Source: Chloroflexota bacterium (GTDB taxonomy: Bacteria > Chloroflexota > Dormibacteria > Dormibacterales > Dormibacteraceae). Taken from it: a DNA stretch of 64,000 nt. The notes beneath the pieces are model-generated. The model saw nothing but the letters and a program-made list of their open reading frames with translations, made no database searches and had not been told where the DNA came from. The stretch covers positions 21,519 to 85,518 of the forward strand of contig VBDR01000036.1 in assembly GCA_005882135.1 (NCBI GenBank), read 5' to 3'. A program made the translations under genes and the position numbers. Each line of letters starts with the position of its first letter. Within the stretch, counting starts at the first letter, position 1. Below are positions 20,839 through 31,833 of the stretch, one piece after another.

Positions 20839-21192
20839 GTGGCTAAACGAACCGCTTCGGCAAAGAAGCAGGCTCGCGCGGGCGCGCGGCGCGCGACCCG
20901 AAACCGGGGAACCCGCTCCGAGGTCAAGACCCTGATCGTCAAGGCCCGGCGCTCGTTGGGTGAGACCTCGGGCGACGAGTCCGAACGCGCGGCCACCATG
21001 GTCGAAGCGCTGCGCGCGCTCGACCGCGCCGCCGCCAAAGGCGTCCTTCACCCGAACAACTCCGCCCGGCGCAAGTCGCGCTTGGCCCGGCAGCTGGCGA
21101 AGCTGGCGGTCGCGGGCCCGGCTCCCGCCAAGGCCAAGAAGGGCGGTGCCGCGGCCAGGCCAACCCCCGCTCCTGCCGCCAAGAAGAGGTAG
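20839..21192 (+). CDS. rpsT: 30S ribosomal protein S20 (bS20) with Ala/Pro/Lys-rich C-terminal tail
   Basis: AKRTASAKKQARAGARRATRNRGTRSEVKTLIVKAR...AAAKGVLHPNNSARRKSRLARQL. Confidence 0.92.
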   Translation: MAKRTASAKKQARAGARRATRNRGTRSEVKTLIVKARRSLGETSGDESERAATMVEALRALDRAAAKGVLHPNNSARRKSRLARQLAKLAVAGPAPAKAKKGGAAARPTPAPAAKKR

Positions 21193-21195
21193 GTT

Positions 21196-22155
21196 TTAGA
21201 GCCGGGTCAGCAGGACATCCAGTCCGAGCTCGGCATCGACCTGGCCTGACTTGACCTCCCACTCGTAATCGCGGATCTGCTTCAGCGCCCGCTCCAGCCG
21301 GTCAGGGTTGGCCGATTGCGCGGCGTCAAATGCCTTATGAATCACGAAGCGATGTTCGGACATATCGTCCTGGACCTGCTGCAGTGATTCGCCTCGTTCC
21401 TGGCGGGCCTGGACCTCGAGGACCAGGGCGATGTGGCGGGCCATCCGATAGGCGACCGAGGTGGGCTGCAGCCCGCTCCGTGTGAGGTTGCGCGCGATCT
21501 CCAGCGCCTGGGCAGTCGGGCGCGGTAGCAGGTTGTCGGTGAGCCTGAAGATCTCGTCCTCGCGCCCGCCCGCAAGCAGCTCAGCGATCGCGTCCGGCGT
21601 GAGCTTGGCCCCCGACGCTTTGTATGCGGCGAGCTTGGTCAGCTCGGAGTCGACGATGCTGAGGTCCGGCGGAGAGACGCGGACCACCTGCGCCGCGACG
21701 GCGGGCGTCAATCCATGCTTCTCGACAGCGCGCTTGGCCGCCCACTCGCTGAGGGAGCGGCGGTTGAGGTGCTGCATCTCCTCGACCTTGCCGCCCGCGG
21801 CTGTGATTGCCTTCGCCAGCTTGTTGGCGGAGCTGATGCGCCCCGCGACGGTGACCAGGAGTCGCGTGGTAGGCGGAATCTCGGCCACCGCGGCGACCAG
21901 CCCCTCTGCCCGGTTGCCGGGGAGCATGCGCACGAAGACGACCCGGTATGGATCCAGGAACGGCGCCTGGAGGACTGCGTCCTGGAGCCGGGCGGGCGCC
22001 AGCCCCGCCCCGTCGAGCGTCTCCAGGCCGAAGTCCGAGACCAGCTCCTGGCGCCACGCGTCGAGCGTGGCCCGCGCCATCTCATCGACGAGGAAGCGTT
22101 CCTCGCCGTGAAGGAGAAGCGCGGTCGCGGCGGAGCGGCTCGTCGCTCGGGGCAT
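21196..22155 (-). CDS. holA: DNA polymerase III subunit delta
   Basis: LLLHGEERFLVDEMARATL...; RLLVTVAGRISSANKLAKAI; GREDEIFRLTDNLLPRPTAQALEIARNL. Confidence 0.88.
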   Translation of the reverse strand: MPRATSRSAATALLLHGEERFLVDEMARATLDAWRQELVSDFGLETLDGAGLAPARLQDAVLQAPFLDPYRVVFVRMLPGNRAEGLVAAVAEIPPTTRLLVTVAGRISSANKLAKAITAAGGKVEEMQHLNRRSLSEWAAKRAVEKHGLTPAVAAQVVRVSPPDLSIVDSELTKLAAYKASGAKLTPDAIAELLAGGREDEIFRLTDNLLPRPTAQALEIARNLTRSGLQPTSVAYRMARHIALVLEVQARQERGESLQQVQDDMSEHRFVIHKAFDAAQSANPDRLERALKQIRDYEWEVKSGQVDAELGLDVLLTRL

Positions 22156-22168
22156 GGGTGGATCGTAC

Positions 22169-24382
22169 TTACAACGGCAAGGTGATCGTGCCCTCCTGGT
22201 CGGTCCGCAGGACGGTCGGCGGAAAGCTATTGGCGAGGCGGCCTGATGGGCGCGAGGCGATGAGCTGCGTGCTCGCGTTGATCGCGATGCGTTCGAGCTC
22301 CGGTGACAATCGGCTTCGCCCGCCCGCGGGCAAGAGGAGGTTGGAGCAAGCGCTCTTCAGCCGCGTCGCGGCGACGGTTTGCGCCTCGACATCGAGATCG
22401 CTGAAGTCGCAAAAACTCCGCCCGTCTGGGGCGACGGCGCGCACGGCGAGATAGGCGGCGCCGATCTGGTCGCCGGGCGCGCCTGGCTCGGGGGCGAGGA
22501 TCTCGAGCTTGAAACCCGCGAGGTGCATGGTGCGTCCCGCCGTGACCGTCTGGATGGAGGCGCCGCGCGCAGCCGCTTCAAATGCGGCCGTCCGCCAGGC
22601 GGAACCCGTGAGCTGAGCATGGGGCAGCATCAGCGTGTTCGCCGGGCGGTCGAAGCCTGCGAAGCCGCCGATGTGACCAAGACCGGGCGCGGTGATCAGG
22701 ATGGCGTCCAGCGTCGATTGCCATGGAGGGAGCTGGCTGCCCAGCTCATCTCTCAGCTTGGCCGGGCTCGGGCCCCCGTCGATGAGGATCGTGCCTTGCG
22801 GGCCGCGGAGCAATATCGCCTGGCCGTCGCCGACATTCATGACGACGGCCTGAGGCGGGGCGTTGGCCCATAAGGCAAGAGAGGTCAGCGCGATCGCCGC
22901 CGGAGCGAGCCCCGCGACGACAAGTCCGGCCTTCCGGCGATCGCCCGACGAGTGGGCCGCAGCGACGGCGGGTCCGAGCGCCGAGTAGTACGCGGCGCCC
23001 AGCCAGGTCGGAAACGTTGGAATCGTGATCGCCGCGGCCGGCACCCGCGCCAGCACGTAGCCGACCTGCTCGATGTAGGCGAGCAGGCCGGCGACGGGGA
23101 CAGCAGCCATACGGGCCAGGTCCAACGTGAATGAGAGGGCGCCGAGGACGAGGCCGCAGGCGACCAGCGCCGGAAGGATGGGCAGGGTAAGCGCATTCGC
23201 GATCGGCGCGACCGGCGAAAGGACGTGGAAGTCGGCGGCCATCATCGGCAGGGTTCCGACCTGGGCGGCGCAGGTGACCGCGAACGGCTCGCGCAGGACA
23301 TGCGGCAGGAAGGCGACTTGGCGGGCGATGGCTGGGGTCAGCAGGATGATCGCCGCGGTGCCGGCGAACGACAGCTGAAAACCGACGTCCCAAGCCAGCT
23401 CTGGGTGCCAGCCGAGCATGGCCGCCGCGGTCACCGCGAGCGAGGTCCAGACGTGAGATGGGCGGCCGAGGTGTGAGGCGGCGATGGCGAGGCCGCCCAT
23501 GGCCGAGGCGCGAACGGCGGCGGGGGTTGCGCCGCCGACCATCGCATACAGGGCGATGAGCGCCACCGCCGGCCAGGCGGCGTACCGGCCGAGCAAGGGG
23601 TTCAGCGCACCCTGGACGATGCGCGCAAACACCGCGACCTTGAGCCCGCTGAGCACGAGCAGGTGGATCAAGCCGGTGGCGATGAGGGCGTTCTGGAGCT
23701 CGGCCGGGATGCCCTGGCGAATTCCGAGCACGATCCCCAGCAGGACGGCCGCGTGCGGCGCCGGCAGCGCGGCGTTCACGTCGGTGATGTAGCGCGAGCG
23801 CAGCCAGGAAGGCAGCGCGCCGGGGCCGGCAGCACTGCTCGTGACATCGAAGCTGGAGGCCTGCAGCTCCAGGTAGACCTGGCGCTGGGACAGGTAAGCG
23901 CGCCGATCAAAGCCAGGTAGATCGCGCGGCAGTGTGAGCCTGCCGCTCGCGCGCATCAGGTCGCCATAGCCCGCCTGGGTCGGGCCGCGCCAGCGAACCA
24001 GGAGGTTGCCGACGCCGGCAAGCTTGGTCACGCCGACGACCAGGTTGTTCGGCTCGACGAGCACTTCGGCCCCGCCGGCCACCGAACGGCTGTCGTCAGC
24101 GACTCGCCCGGTCATGAGGACGGTGCTGCCCGCGACCGCGGCGGCGCGGAGCGGCACTGCAGGATCGACTGGCGGCAGCTCCGCCCGGCCGACCGCGAGC
24201 AGCGCGGCCACGACGGCGAGCGCGATCAGGGCTGGTCGCAGCAGGAATGCCAGCGCGAAGAAAGGCACGGCGGCAGCGATCGCAACCGCGCCGACAGCGG
24301 GTTGCTCGGGAAACATCACCACCGCCGTGGTGAGGGCCGCTGACCATGACAGGGCCATGACCAGCGCGGGGTAGCGGGTCAC
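22169..24382 (-). CDS. comEC: ComEC/Rec2 family DNA-internalisation protein
   Basis: DUF4131 and competence TM region (IATGLIHLLVLSGLKVAVFARIV) followed by a degenerate metallo-beta-lactamase-like domain (MNVGDGQAILLRGPQGTILIDGGPSP). Confidence 0.9.
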   Translation of the reverse strand: MTRYPALVMALSWSAALTTAVVMFPEQPAVGAVAIAAAVPFFALAFLLRPALIALAVVAALLAVGRAELPPVDPAVPLRAAAVAGSTVLMTGRVADDSRSVAGGAEVLVEPNNLVVGVTKLAGVGNLLVRWRGPTQAGYGDLMRASGRLTLPRDLPGFDRRAYLSQRQVYLELQASSFDVTSSAAGPGALPSWLRSRYITDVNAALPAPHAAVLLGIVLGIRQGIPAELQNALIATGLIHLLVLSGLKVAVFARIVQGALNPLLGRYAAWPAVALIALYAMVGGATPAAVRASAMGGLAIAASHLGRPSHVWTSLAVTAAAMLGWHPELAWDVGFQLSFAGTAAIILLTPAIARQVAFLPHVLREPFAVTCAAQVGTLPMMAADFHVLSPVAPIANALTLPILPALVACGLVLGALSFTLDLARMAAVPVAGLLAYIEQVGYVLARVPAAAITIPTFPTWLGAAYYSALGPAVAAAHSSGDRRKAGLVVAGLAPAAIALTSLALWANAPPQAVVMNVGDGQAILLRGPQGTILIDGGPSPAKLRDELGSQLPPWQSTLDAILITAPGLGHIGGFAGFDRPANTLMLPHAQLTGSAWRTAAFEAAARGASIQTVTAGRTMHLAGFKLEILAPEPGAPGDQIGAAYLAVRAVAPDGRSFCDFSDLDVEAQTVAATRLKSACSNLLLPAGGRSRLSPELERIAINASTQLIASRPSGRLANSFPPTVLRTDQEGTITLPL

Positions 24383-24954
24383 AGGGTCAGATAACGGCGC
24401 GCGACCAGGTAATCGGCCTCACTCATGCCCAGGATCTCGACGAGCTCGCGGGTGTTCTGAAAGCCGCCGAAGTTGGTGCGGTAGTCGATGCACTCCTCAG
24501 CGAAGGCCTGGGTGAATCCAGGCAGAGCCTCCAGCTCTTCGAGGGTCGACTGGTTGAGGCTGGTGCGGACGATCACGGTGCCGGACGATGTCTTGGCAAA
24601 CGGGACCTTGATCTGCTCGCCATCCTTGAGGCGGCCTGCCAGGTCGGGCAGCCGCGAGGAGTCGACGTCAGCGCTGAATCCGCCCGCGGCCGCGATGGCG
24701 TCGAAAACGCGATCGCCGCGCGGCAGGCGGTACAGACCGGGATTCTCCACCGCCCCGAGCACGTGCACCAGGAGTCCTGGCTCGGGCGGGACATCGAGGG
24801 CGGGGTTGTTGGCGGGAGCGGCCGGAGGGTTGGCTGCGGTGGCCGACACGTGATACACGTACGCGCCGACCGCGACGGCAAGACCAAGCGTGATCGGGGC
24901 GGCGAGGAGGACGAGCCTCTTCCAACCTGGCACCAGTCGAAGGCGAATCGGCAT
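24379..24954 (-). CDS. comEA: ComEA-like SLBB + helix-hairpin-helix protein
   Basis: VHVLGAVENPGLYRLPRGDRVFDAIAAAGGFSADVD (SLBB) and LNQSTLEELEALPGFTQAFAEECIDYRTNFGGF (HhH). Confidence 0.9.
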   Translation of the reverse strand: MPIRLRLVPGWKRLVLLAAPITLGLAVAVGAYVYHVSATAANPPAAPANNPALDVPPEPGLLVHVLGAVENPGLYRLPRGDRVFDAIAAAGGFSADVDSSRLPDLAGRLKDGEQIKVPFAKTSSGTVIVRTSLNQSTLEELEALPGFTQAFAEECIDYRTNFGGFQNTRELVEILGMSEADYLVARRYLTL

Positions 24955-25008
24955 GGCCCGAGCCTAGGGAGGGGAGCCGAACACGGGAACCCTGCCTGTA
25001 AAGAAGCA

Positions 25009-25082
25009 TGGTTCCCGGGGAAGGATTCGAACCTTCGGTCGAGGATCCAAAGTCCTCTGCCTTACCGCTTGGCCACCCGGGA
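25009..25082 (-). tRNA. tRNA-Gln(TTG), CCA encoded
   Basis: TCCCGGG acceptor arm pairs with CCCGGGA; anticodon stem GAGGA-CTTTGGA-TCCTC; T-arm GAAGGTTCGAATCCTTC; discriminator A followed by CCA. Confidence 0.95.
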
Positions 25083-25168
25083 GCGCGTCCACAAACACTA
25101 GCGCGGGCCCAGCGCATCATCCCGCGGCCGGTGTGACCTCAAACGGGTCTGCGTCGTTGGGTCTGGGG

Positions 25169-25582
25169 ATGAGAAATGCATTCCTCGCCGCTGCCGTGCT
25201 GATGCTGGCCACCGGCTGCGGCGCTTACCACTTTCCCGGTGCTGAATCGCCCTCGCCTACGGGGACGGTCAGCGGCACGGTGGTCGCGATTCCGTGCGCG
25301 CCGGTTGAGAAGGCGGGCCAGACCTGCTCCGGGCGGCCGGTCGCGAACCTGGAGCTCGATTACAGCCGCGGGCAATCCACGACCGCCCACACGGTCACCG
25401 ACGCGAAAGGCAACTATTCGATCGACCTGCCGGCCGGCACGTATGCCGTCAAGCCGATCACCTACATGCGCGTCATCAGCGGACCGATCAAGCTGACCGT
25501 GGGTGCAGGCACGAGCGCGGTGGCGAATTACGTGCTCGATTCCGGCATCCGGGTCCCCATCGCAACCCAGCCGAGCGCCTAG
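25169..25582 (+). CDS. Lipoprotein with carboxypeptidase-regulatory-like domain
   Basis: MRNAFLAAAVLMLATGCGAYHF lipobox; VTDAKGNYSIDLPAGTYAVKP. Confidence 0.75.
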   Translation: MRNAFLAAAVLMLATGCGAYHFPGAESPSPTGTVSGTVVAIPCAPVEKAGQTCSGRPVANLELDYSRGQSTTAHTVTDAKGNYSIDLPAGTYAVKPITYMRVISGPIKLTVGAGTSAVANYVLDSGIRVPIATQPSA

Positions 25583-25632
25583 TCGCCGCCTCTCTCGGTC
25601 GGACGTTTACGGCTAAGGTGCGCGAGCAAGCC

Positions 25633-28071
25633 ATGAAACCCACGGCGCCGCGTGCCACGTACCGCCTGCAGCTGTCGAAGGACTTCGACTTCGACGCCGC
25701 CACCGCTTGTGCGGACTACCTTGCCGCCCTCGGCGTCTCGCACGTCTACTGCTCACCGGTGCTCCAGGCGACCCCTGGCAGCGCTCACGGGTACGACGTC
25801 GTCGACCCGACGCAGATCAACGCCGGGCTGGGCGGCGAAGCAGGTTTCCGCCGGTTCGCCACGGCGATGCATCAGCGGTCGATCGAGGTGGTCGTCGACA
25901 TAGTGCCCAACCACATGGCGACGGCGGGCCGTGCGAATCCGTGGTGGTGGGACCTGCTGTCAAAGGGACGGGCGAGCCGCTTCGCCGGCTACTTCGACAT
26001 CGACTGGCACCCAGCGACGTCGACACTGAAGGACAAAGTCCTCCTGGGTGTGCTCGGCGACCGCTACGGACATGAGCTCGAAAAGGGCGCGCTGACGCTG
26101 GAGCGTCAGGGCTCGGAGCTTGTCGTGCGCTATCACGACCAGGTCTTCCCGATCTCCGCCGAAACGACTGACGGCATGGATGTCAACGGCGTCGAGGTCA
26201 CACAGCACGATCCCGATGCATTCGATGGTCTGCTGGAACGCCAGCACTACCGGTTGGCCTACTGGCGCAGCGCCCAGGAGGAGCTGAACTACCGGCGCTT
26301 TTTCACCGTCGACACCCTGATCGGGCTTCGCGTCGAAAGGGAAGCCGTCTTCGAGGACAGCCACAGGCTGATCCTCGACCTCGTCCAGGCCGGCGCCATC
26401 TCGGGATTGCGGATCGACCACATCGACGGCCTTCGCGACCCGGCCGGGTACCTGCGACGGCTGCGAGCTGGCGCGCCTGACGCGTACATCGTGGTCGAGA
26501 AGATCCTGGGACCGGAAGAAGAGCTTGGGCGGCAGCTGCCCGTGCAGGGCACGACCGGCTATGACTTCATCGCCATGGTCGACAGCGTCTTCGTCGATCC
26601 CGGCAACGAGCCGTCGATGACTGCGCTCTACCACGCGTTCACCGGCGAGGCGCAGCCTTACTCCGAGGTGGTGCGCGCCTCCAAGCTGGAGATTTCGACC
26701 ACCGAGCTCGCCCCTGACTTCGAGCGGCTGACCGAGGTCCTGGTCGAGATCTGCGACTCGGACCGCCGGCACCGCGACCGCACGCGTCGCGAGCTTCTTG
26801 ACGCCCTGCACGAGATGGTGATCGGATTCAGGGTGTACCGGACGTACGTGACGCCCGCAGCGACGGCGAGCGAATCGGATCGGCGTGAGGTGGAGGCGGC
26901 CGTCGACGAGGCAGCGCGCCGCCGGCCGGACATCGATCCCGATCTTCTCAGCCTGATCCGCGACGTGGTGCTGATGGAGCGCCGCGGGGAGCGGGAAGCC
27001 GAGTTCGCGGCGCGCTTCCAGCAGCTGACGCCGGCCGTGATGGCGAAAGGCGTCGAAGACACGGCGTTCTACCGCTACCACCGGCTTGCGTCGCTGAATG
27101 AGGTCGGCGGTGATCCAGGGACGTTCGGCCGGCCCGTCGACGCGTTCCATGAGTGGTGTGCGCGCACCGCGAAGACGTGGCCGGACACCATGCTCACGCT
27201 TTCCACTCATGACACCAAGCGCAGCGGCGACGTGCGCGCGAGGCTGAACCTCCTCTCCGAGATCCCCGAGGAATGGGAGTCGGCGGTGCGCAGGTGGGCC
27301 GAGCACAACCACCGGTACCGCACCCAGGGCTACCCCGACCGCAATCTGGAATATCTCGCCTACCAGACACTGGTGAGCGCATGGCCGATTGACGGGGACC
27401 GCCTGACGCGGTTTCTTCAGAAGGCCGCGCGCGAGGCCAAAGTTCACACCTCGTGGATCAATCCCGTCGCCGCGTATGAGGATGGGGTCGCCCAGTTCGT
27501 CGCCGGAGTCACGTCGGACGCCGAGTTCAGAACCGATGTCGAATCGTTCCTCGGACGGCACCAGCTCGTCGCGCTGGGCCGGATCGCGTCGCTGGCGCAA
27601 ACCACATTGCTGCTGACCTGCCCGGGTGTGCCCGACATCTACCAGGGGTCGGAGCTGTGGACGTTGTCGCTCGTCGATCCCGACAATCGGCAATCGGTCG
27701 ATTTCGAAGCGCGGCAGAAGCTGCTCATCGAAAACGACTACGCGGCAGCCCCCAAGCTCTGGCTGCTCACGCGGCTCTTGCGCGAGCGCGCGCGGCGGCC
27801 TGAGCTTTTCGCGAGCCGGCATTACACGCCGTTGCACGCCGCCGGCGCGAAGGCGGGCCACGCGCTGGGGTTCGTGCGCGACGCGCTGCTGGTCCTGGTG
27901 CCCAGGTTGGTGGTCGGACTCGGTGGTGATTGGGGCGACACGAAGGTCGAACTGCCTGGCGGCCAGTGGAGAAGCCTGCTCACGGGATCGGTCGAAGAGG
28001 GCAGGCACGTGGTCGCGGTGAGCAGGCTCGTCGAGCAGTTTCCGGTCGCCGTCCTCGCGCGCGAGCCGTAG
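25633..28071 (+). CDS. treY: Malto-oligosyltrehalose synthase
   Basis: RATYRLQLSKDFDFDAATACADYLAALGVSHVYCSPVLQATPGSAHGYDVVDPTQINAGLGG; LRIDHIDGLRDPAGYL; PDIYQGSELWTLSLVDPDNR. Confidence 0.96.
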   Translation: MKPTAPRATYRLQLSKDFDFDAATACADYLAALGVSHVYCSPVLQATPGSAHGYDVVDPTQINAGLGGEAGFRRFATAMHQRSIEVVVDIVPNHMATAGRANPWWWDLLSKGRASRFAGYFDIDWHPATSTLKDKVLLGVLGDRYGHELEKGALTLERQGSELVVRYHDQVFPISAETTDGMDVNGVEVTQHDPDAFDGLLERQHYRLAYWRSAQEELNYRRFFTVDTLIGLRVEREAVFEDSHRLILDLVQAGAISGLRIDHIDGLRDPAGYLRRLRAGAPDAYIVVEKILGPEEELGRQLPVQGTTGYDFIAMVDSVFVDPGNEPSMTALYHAFTGEAQPYSEVVRASKLEISTTELAPDFERLTEVLVEICDSDRRHRDRTRRELLDALHEMVIGFRVYRTYVTPAATASESDRREVEAAVDEAARRRPDIDPDLLSLIRDVVLMERRGEREAEFAARFQQLTPAVMAKGVEDTAFYRYHRLASLNEVGGDPGTFGRPVDAFHEWCARTAKTWPDTMLTLSTHDTKRSGDVRARLNLLSEIPEEWESAVRRWAEHNHRYRTQGYPDRNLEYLAYQTLVSAWPIDGDRLTRFLQKAAREAKVHTSWINPVAAYEDGVAQFVAGVTSDAEFRTDVESFLGRHQLVALGRIASLAQTTLLLTCPGVPDIYQGSELWTLSLVDPDNRQSVDFEARQKLLIENDYAAAPKLWLLTRLLRERARRPELFASRHYTPLHAAGAKAGHALGFVRDALLVLVPRLVVGLGGDWGDTKVELPGGQWRSLLTGSVEEGRHVVAVSRLVEQFPVAVLAREP

Positions 28072-29711
28072 TGCACCGGTTCACCGTGTGGGCGCCGGAC
28101 CGACGGCGGGTCGACGTCGTCGCCGGCGGCCGTAGAACGCCGATGACCCGGATCGAAAGCGGTTGGTGGGAGGCGTCGGACCCTGACGCCCAAACAGGAT
28201 CCCGCTACGGTTTCTCGCTCGACGGCGGTGAGCCTCGGCCGGATCCGCGCTCGCCGTCGCAACCCGACGGGGTGCTCGGGCTCTCGCAGCTGGTCGACCA
28301 CAGCGCCTTTGCGTGGTCCGATTCGGCGTGGCGTGGCCGGCCGCTGGCGGGGTCGATCCTGTACGAGCTCCACATCGGCACGTTTTCGCCGCGGGGCACA
28401 TTCGATGGCGCGATCGAGCACATTCCACATCTAGTGGAGCTCGGCGTCGACACGGTCGAGCTGATGCCGGTGCCGGAGTTTTCGGGTGATCACGGTTGGG
28501 GTTACGACGGCGTCGATCTGTTCGCGCCACATCACGCCTATGGCGGGCCGGACGGGCTGAAGCGACTTGTCGACGCCTGCCACTCCAAGGGCTTGGCGGT
28601 GGTGCTGGATGTGGTCTACAACCATCTCGGCCCGGCGGGAAACTTCCTGCCCGAGTTCGGGCCTTACCTCAGCACCCGGCACCAGACGTTCTGGGGGCCA
28701 GCGCTCAACTTCGACGGCCCGGGCTCGGATGAGGTCCGTCGTTACGTGATCGACAACGTGTCGATGTGGGTACGCGATTACCATGTCGACGGCCTTCGTC
28801 TCGACGCCGTGCACGTGATCGCCGATCAGTCGCCCCTGCATATCCTCGAAGAGCTCAGCGCAGCCACCAAAGCGGTTGGAGCCCAGCTCCACCGTTCGAC
28901 GTTCGTGATCGCCGAATCCAATCTCAACGACCCGCGGCTGGTGCGGGCTCGGGATGCAGGCGGTTACGGCCTGGACGCGGCCTGGGCGGACGACTGGCAC
29001 CACTCGGTCCACGCCGCGCTCACCGGAGAGCGGGCCGGATTCTACGGAGACTTCGGGGCGCTGGCCCAGGTCGGCAAGGCTCTCCGCCAGGCGTGGGTGT
29101 TCGACGGCGTCTGGTCACCGCACCGAGGGCGCATGCGAGGTGGTGATCCTTCCGGGCTCGAGCCGCATGCCTTCGTGATCGCGGCCCAGAACCACGACCA
29201 GGTCGGCAACCGGGCGACCGGCGATCGGCTCGACGCGGGGTCGTTGAAGATCGCCTCCGCGCTGTTGCTCACATCGCCGTTCACGCCGCTGCTGTTCCAG
29301 GGCGAGGAATGGGCCGCGAGCACGCCCTTCCAGTACTTCACCGACCACCCCGACCCCGACCTGGGTCGAGCGGTATCCGAGGGCCGGCGGCGCGAGTTCG
29401 CCGCCTTCGGTTGGAGCCCGGAGAGCATCCCCGACCCGCAGGACCCCGCTACATTCGAGCGATCGAAACTCGACTGGAACGAGGTCCAGCAGCCCGGCCA
29501 CCGGGAGATGCTCGCCTGGTATCGGGAGCTGATCCAACTGCGGCGACGGCTGCCGCTGCCGCGTGGTCCGGTTGGCCAGGACGTCGAGGTGGCGGTGGAT
29601 GAACCGTCCCGGCGAGTGTCGTTCAGCCGCGACGGGGTCGCCGTGCACGTGGACCTCGGCAAGACGGATGGCGGCGTGACCATCGTCGAGACCGGGAGGT
29701 CCCTTGACTGA
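28071..29711 (+). CDS. treZ: Malto-oligosyltrehalose trehalohydrolase
   Basis: [79 protein letters not shown] start overlaps the treY stop. Confidence 0.96.
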   Translation: MHRFTVWAPDRRRVDVVAGGRRTPMTRIESGWWEASDPDAQTGSRYGFSLDGGEPRPDPRSPSQPDGVLGLSQLVDHSAFAWSDSAWRGRPLAGSILYELHIGTFSPRGTFDGAIEHIPHLVELGVDTVELMPVPEFSGDHGWGYDGVDLFAPHHAYGGPDGLKRLVDACHSKGLAVVLDVVYNHLGPAGNFLPEFGPYLSTRHQTFWGPALNFDGPGSDEVRRYVIDNVSMWVRDYHVDGLRLDAVHVIADQSPLHILEELSAATKAVGAQLHRSTFVIAESNLNDPRLVRARDAGGYGLDAAWADDWHHSVHAALTGERAGFYGDFGALAQVGKALRQAWVFDGVWSPHRGRMRGGDPSGLEPHAFVIAAQNHDQVGNRATGDRLDAGSLKIASALLLTSPFTPLLFQGEEWAASTPFQYFTDHPDPDLGRAVSEGRRREFAAFGWSPESIPDPQDPATFERSKLDWNEVQQPGHREMLAWYRELIQLRRRLPLPRGPVGQDVEVAVDEPSRRVSFSRDGVAVHVDLGKTDGGVTIVETGRSLD

Positions 29712-31833
29712 CAGCCCCCACATCGAGGTCTGGCCAGGGCGCGGCTATCCGCTCGGCGCCACGTTCGACGGCAACGGCACCAACTTCGCGTTGTTCAGCG
29801 AGGTCGCCGAGCAGATCGAGCTCTGCCTTTTCGACGAGCAGGGGGCACAAACCGCGTTGCCGCTCGAAGAGGTGGACGCCTTTTCGTGGCATGCATACCT
29901 GCCCAACGTCGGCCCCGGGCAGCGCTACGGCTATCGCGTGCACGGTCCGTACGCTCCCGACCGCGGGGTTCGCTGCAACCCGAGCAAGCTGCTGCTCGAT
30001 CCCTACGCGCGCGCGATCGAAGGCCAGGTCACCTGGGACGCAGCATGCTACTCGTACAACCCGGGCGACGAGAATTCCGTCAACGAAGCGGACAGCGCGC
30101 CCTACGTGTTTCGCTCGATCGTCCAGCATCCCCATTTCGACTGGGGAGGCGACCGCCGGCCCGATATCCCGCTGCACGAAACGGTCATCTACGAGGCGCA
30201 CGTGAAGGGAATGACCAAATGTCATCCCGAGGTGCCCGAGGAGCTTCGCGGCACGTATGCCGGTCTCGCGCACCCGGCCATCGTTCAGCACCTCACCTCT
30301 CTCGGCGTGACCGCGGTGGAGCTCATGCCGGTGCACCAGTTCGTCCACGACCAGAGGCTGATCGAACAGGGTTTGCGCAACTACTGGGGCTACAACACGA
30401 TCGGTTTCTTCGCTCCGCACAACGAGTACGCGGCGAGCGGCAGCCGGGGCGAGCAGGTCAACGAGTTCAAGTACATGGTGCGCACGATGCATGAAGCCGG
30501 AATCGAGGTCATCCTCGACGTCGTTTACAACCACACCGCTGAGGGCAACCACCTCGGGCCGACGCTGTGCTTCAAAGGCATCGACAATCGCGCCTACTAC
30601 CGGCTGGTCGGCGAGAGGCCGCAGTACTACTACGACACAACAGGGACCGGCAACAGCCTCAACGTGCAGCATCCGCACACGCTGCAGCTGATCATGGACT
30701 CGCTGCGCTACTGGGTCACCGAGATGCACGTGGACGGTTTTCGGTTCGACCTCGCAGCGACGCTGGCGCGCGAGTTCCACGAGGTCGACCGCCTCTCCAC
30801 GTTCTTCGACATGATCCAGCAGGACCCGGTGATCAACCGGGTGAAGCTGATCGCAGAGCCTTGGGACATCGGTGAGGGCGGGTACCAGGTCGGCAACTTC
30901 CCGGCCTTGTGGTCGGAATGGAACGGGAGATATCGCGACACGGTGCGCGACTTCTGGCGCGGCGAGCCCTCGACCGTCGGCGAGCTGGCATCCCGGCTGA
31001 CCGGCAGCTCAGACCTGTACCAGAACGACACCCGGCGCCCGGTCGCGAGCATCAACTTCGTCACCGCGCACGATGGCTTCACCCTGCGCGACCTGGTCTC
31101 GTACAACGAGAAGCACAACGAGGCGAACGGGGAGGGCAACGCCGACGGCGAGTCCCACAACCGGTCGTGGAACTGCGGCGCGGAAGGGGACACCGACAAC
31201 GCCGTGGTGAACAAACGCCGCGCCCAGCAGCAGCGCAACCTGCTGACCACCCTCTTCCTTTCTCAAGGCGTGCCGATGCTGCTCATGGGCGACGGGCTGG
31301 GCCGGACCCAGAAAGGCAACAACAACGGGTACTGCCAGGACAACGAGCTCTCCTGGGTCAGCTGGTCCGAGATCGATCAGCCTCTGCTCGAATACGTGCG
31401 CTGGCTGATCTCGTTCCGGCGCCACCATCCTGTCTTCCGCCGGCGCCGGTGGTTCCAGGGACGGCCGATCCGAGGCGCAGTGGACATCGCGTGGTTCAAG
31501 CCCGACGGCAAGCCGATGACAGATCGGGACTGGGTCTCACGCCACGCACGGTCGCTGGGTGTCTACTTGAACGGAAAGGCCATTCCGGGCCACGACGATC
31601 GCGGTCGCTCGTTCGCCGACGACTCCTTCCTGCTTCTCTTCAACGGCCATTCGCGAACCGTGTACTGGCAGATGCCACCGGACTTCGGGGGCTCATGGAA
31701 GGTCGCTCTCGACACCGACGCGCTCCAGCCCCAAGAAGACCCTCAGCCGATCACCGGGCGCGTCATGACCCGCGCGCGGACCGTGGTCATCCTGCAGTCG
31801 AGAGGAGACGATGCGTCTACGGAACCAGGTTGA
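29704..31833 (+). CDS. glgX: Glycogen debranching enzyme (GlgX/TreX type)
   Basis: [100 protein letters not shown] start. Confidence 0.96.
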   Translation: MTDSPHIEVWPGRGYPLGATFDGNGTNFALFSEVAEQIELCLFDEQGAQTALPLEEVDAFSWHAYLPNVGPGQRYGYRVHGPYAPDRGVRCNPSKLLLDPYARAIEGQVTWDAACYSYNPGDENSVNEADSAPYVFRSIVQHPHFDWGGDRRPDIPLHETVIYEAHVKGMTKCHPEVPEELRGTYAGLAHPAIVQHLTSLGVTAVELMPVHQFVHDQRLIEQGLRNYWGYNTIGFFAPHNEYAASGSRGEQVNEFKYMVRTMHEAGIEVILDVVYNHTAEGNHLGPTLCFKGIDNRAYYRLVGERPQYYYDTTGTGNSLNVQHPHTLQLIMDSLRYWVTEMHVDGFRFDLAATLAREFHEVDRLSTFFDMIQQDPVINRVKLIAEPWDIGEGGYQVGNFPALWSEWNGRYRDTVRDFWRGEPSTVGELASRLTGSSDLYQNDTRRPVASINFVTAHDGFTLRDLVSYNEKHNEANGEGNADGESHNRSWNCGAEGDTDNAVVNKRRAQQQRNLLTTLFLSQGVPMLLMGDGLGRTQKGNNNGYCQDNELSWVSWSEIDQPLLEYVRWLISFRRHHPVFRRRRWFQGRPIRGAVDIAWFKPDGKPMTDRDWVSRHARSLGVYLNGKAIPGHDDRGRSFADDSFLLLFNGHSRTVYWQMPPDFGGSWKVALDTDALQPQEDPQPITGRVMTRARTVVILQSRGDDASTEPG

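Noticed and set aside
25960-28008. 682-aa minus ORF
   Set aside because: Fully antisense to treY, whose sense translation has all catalytic motifs.
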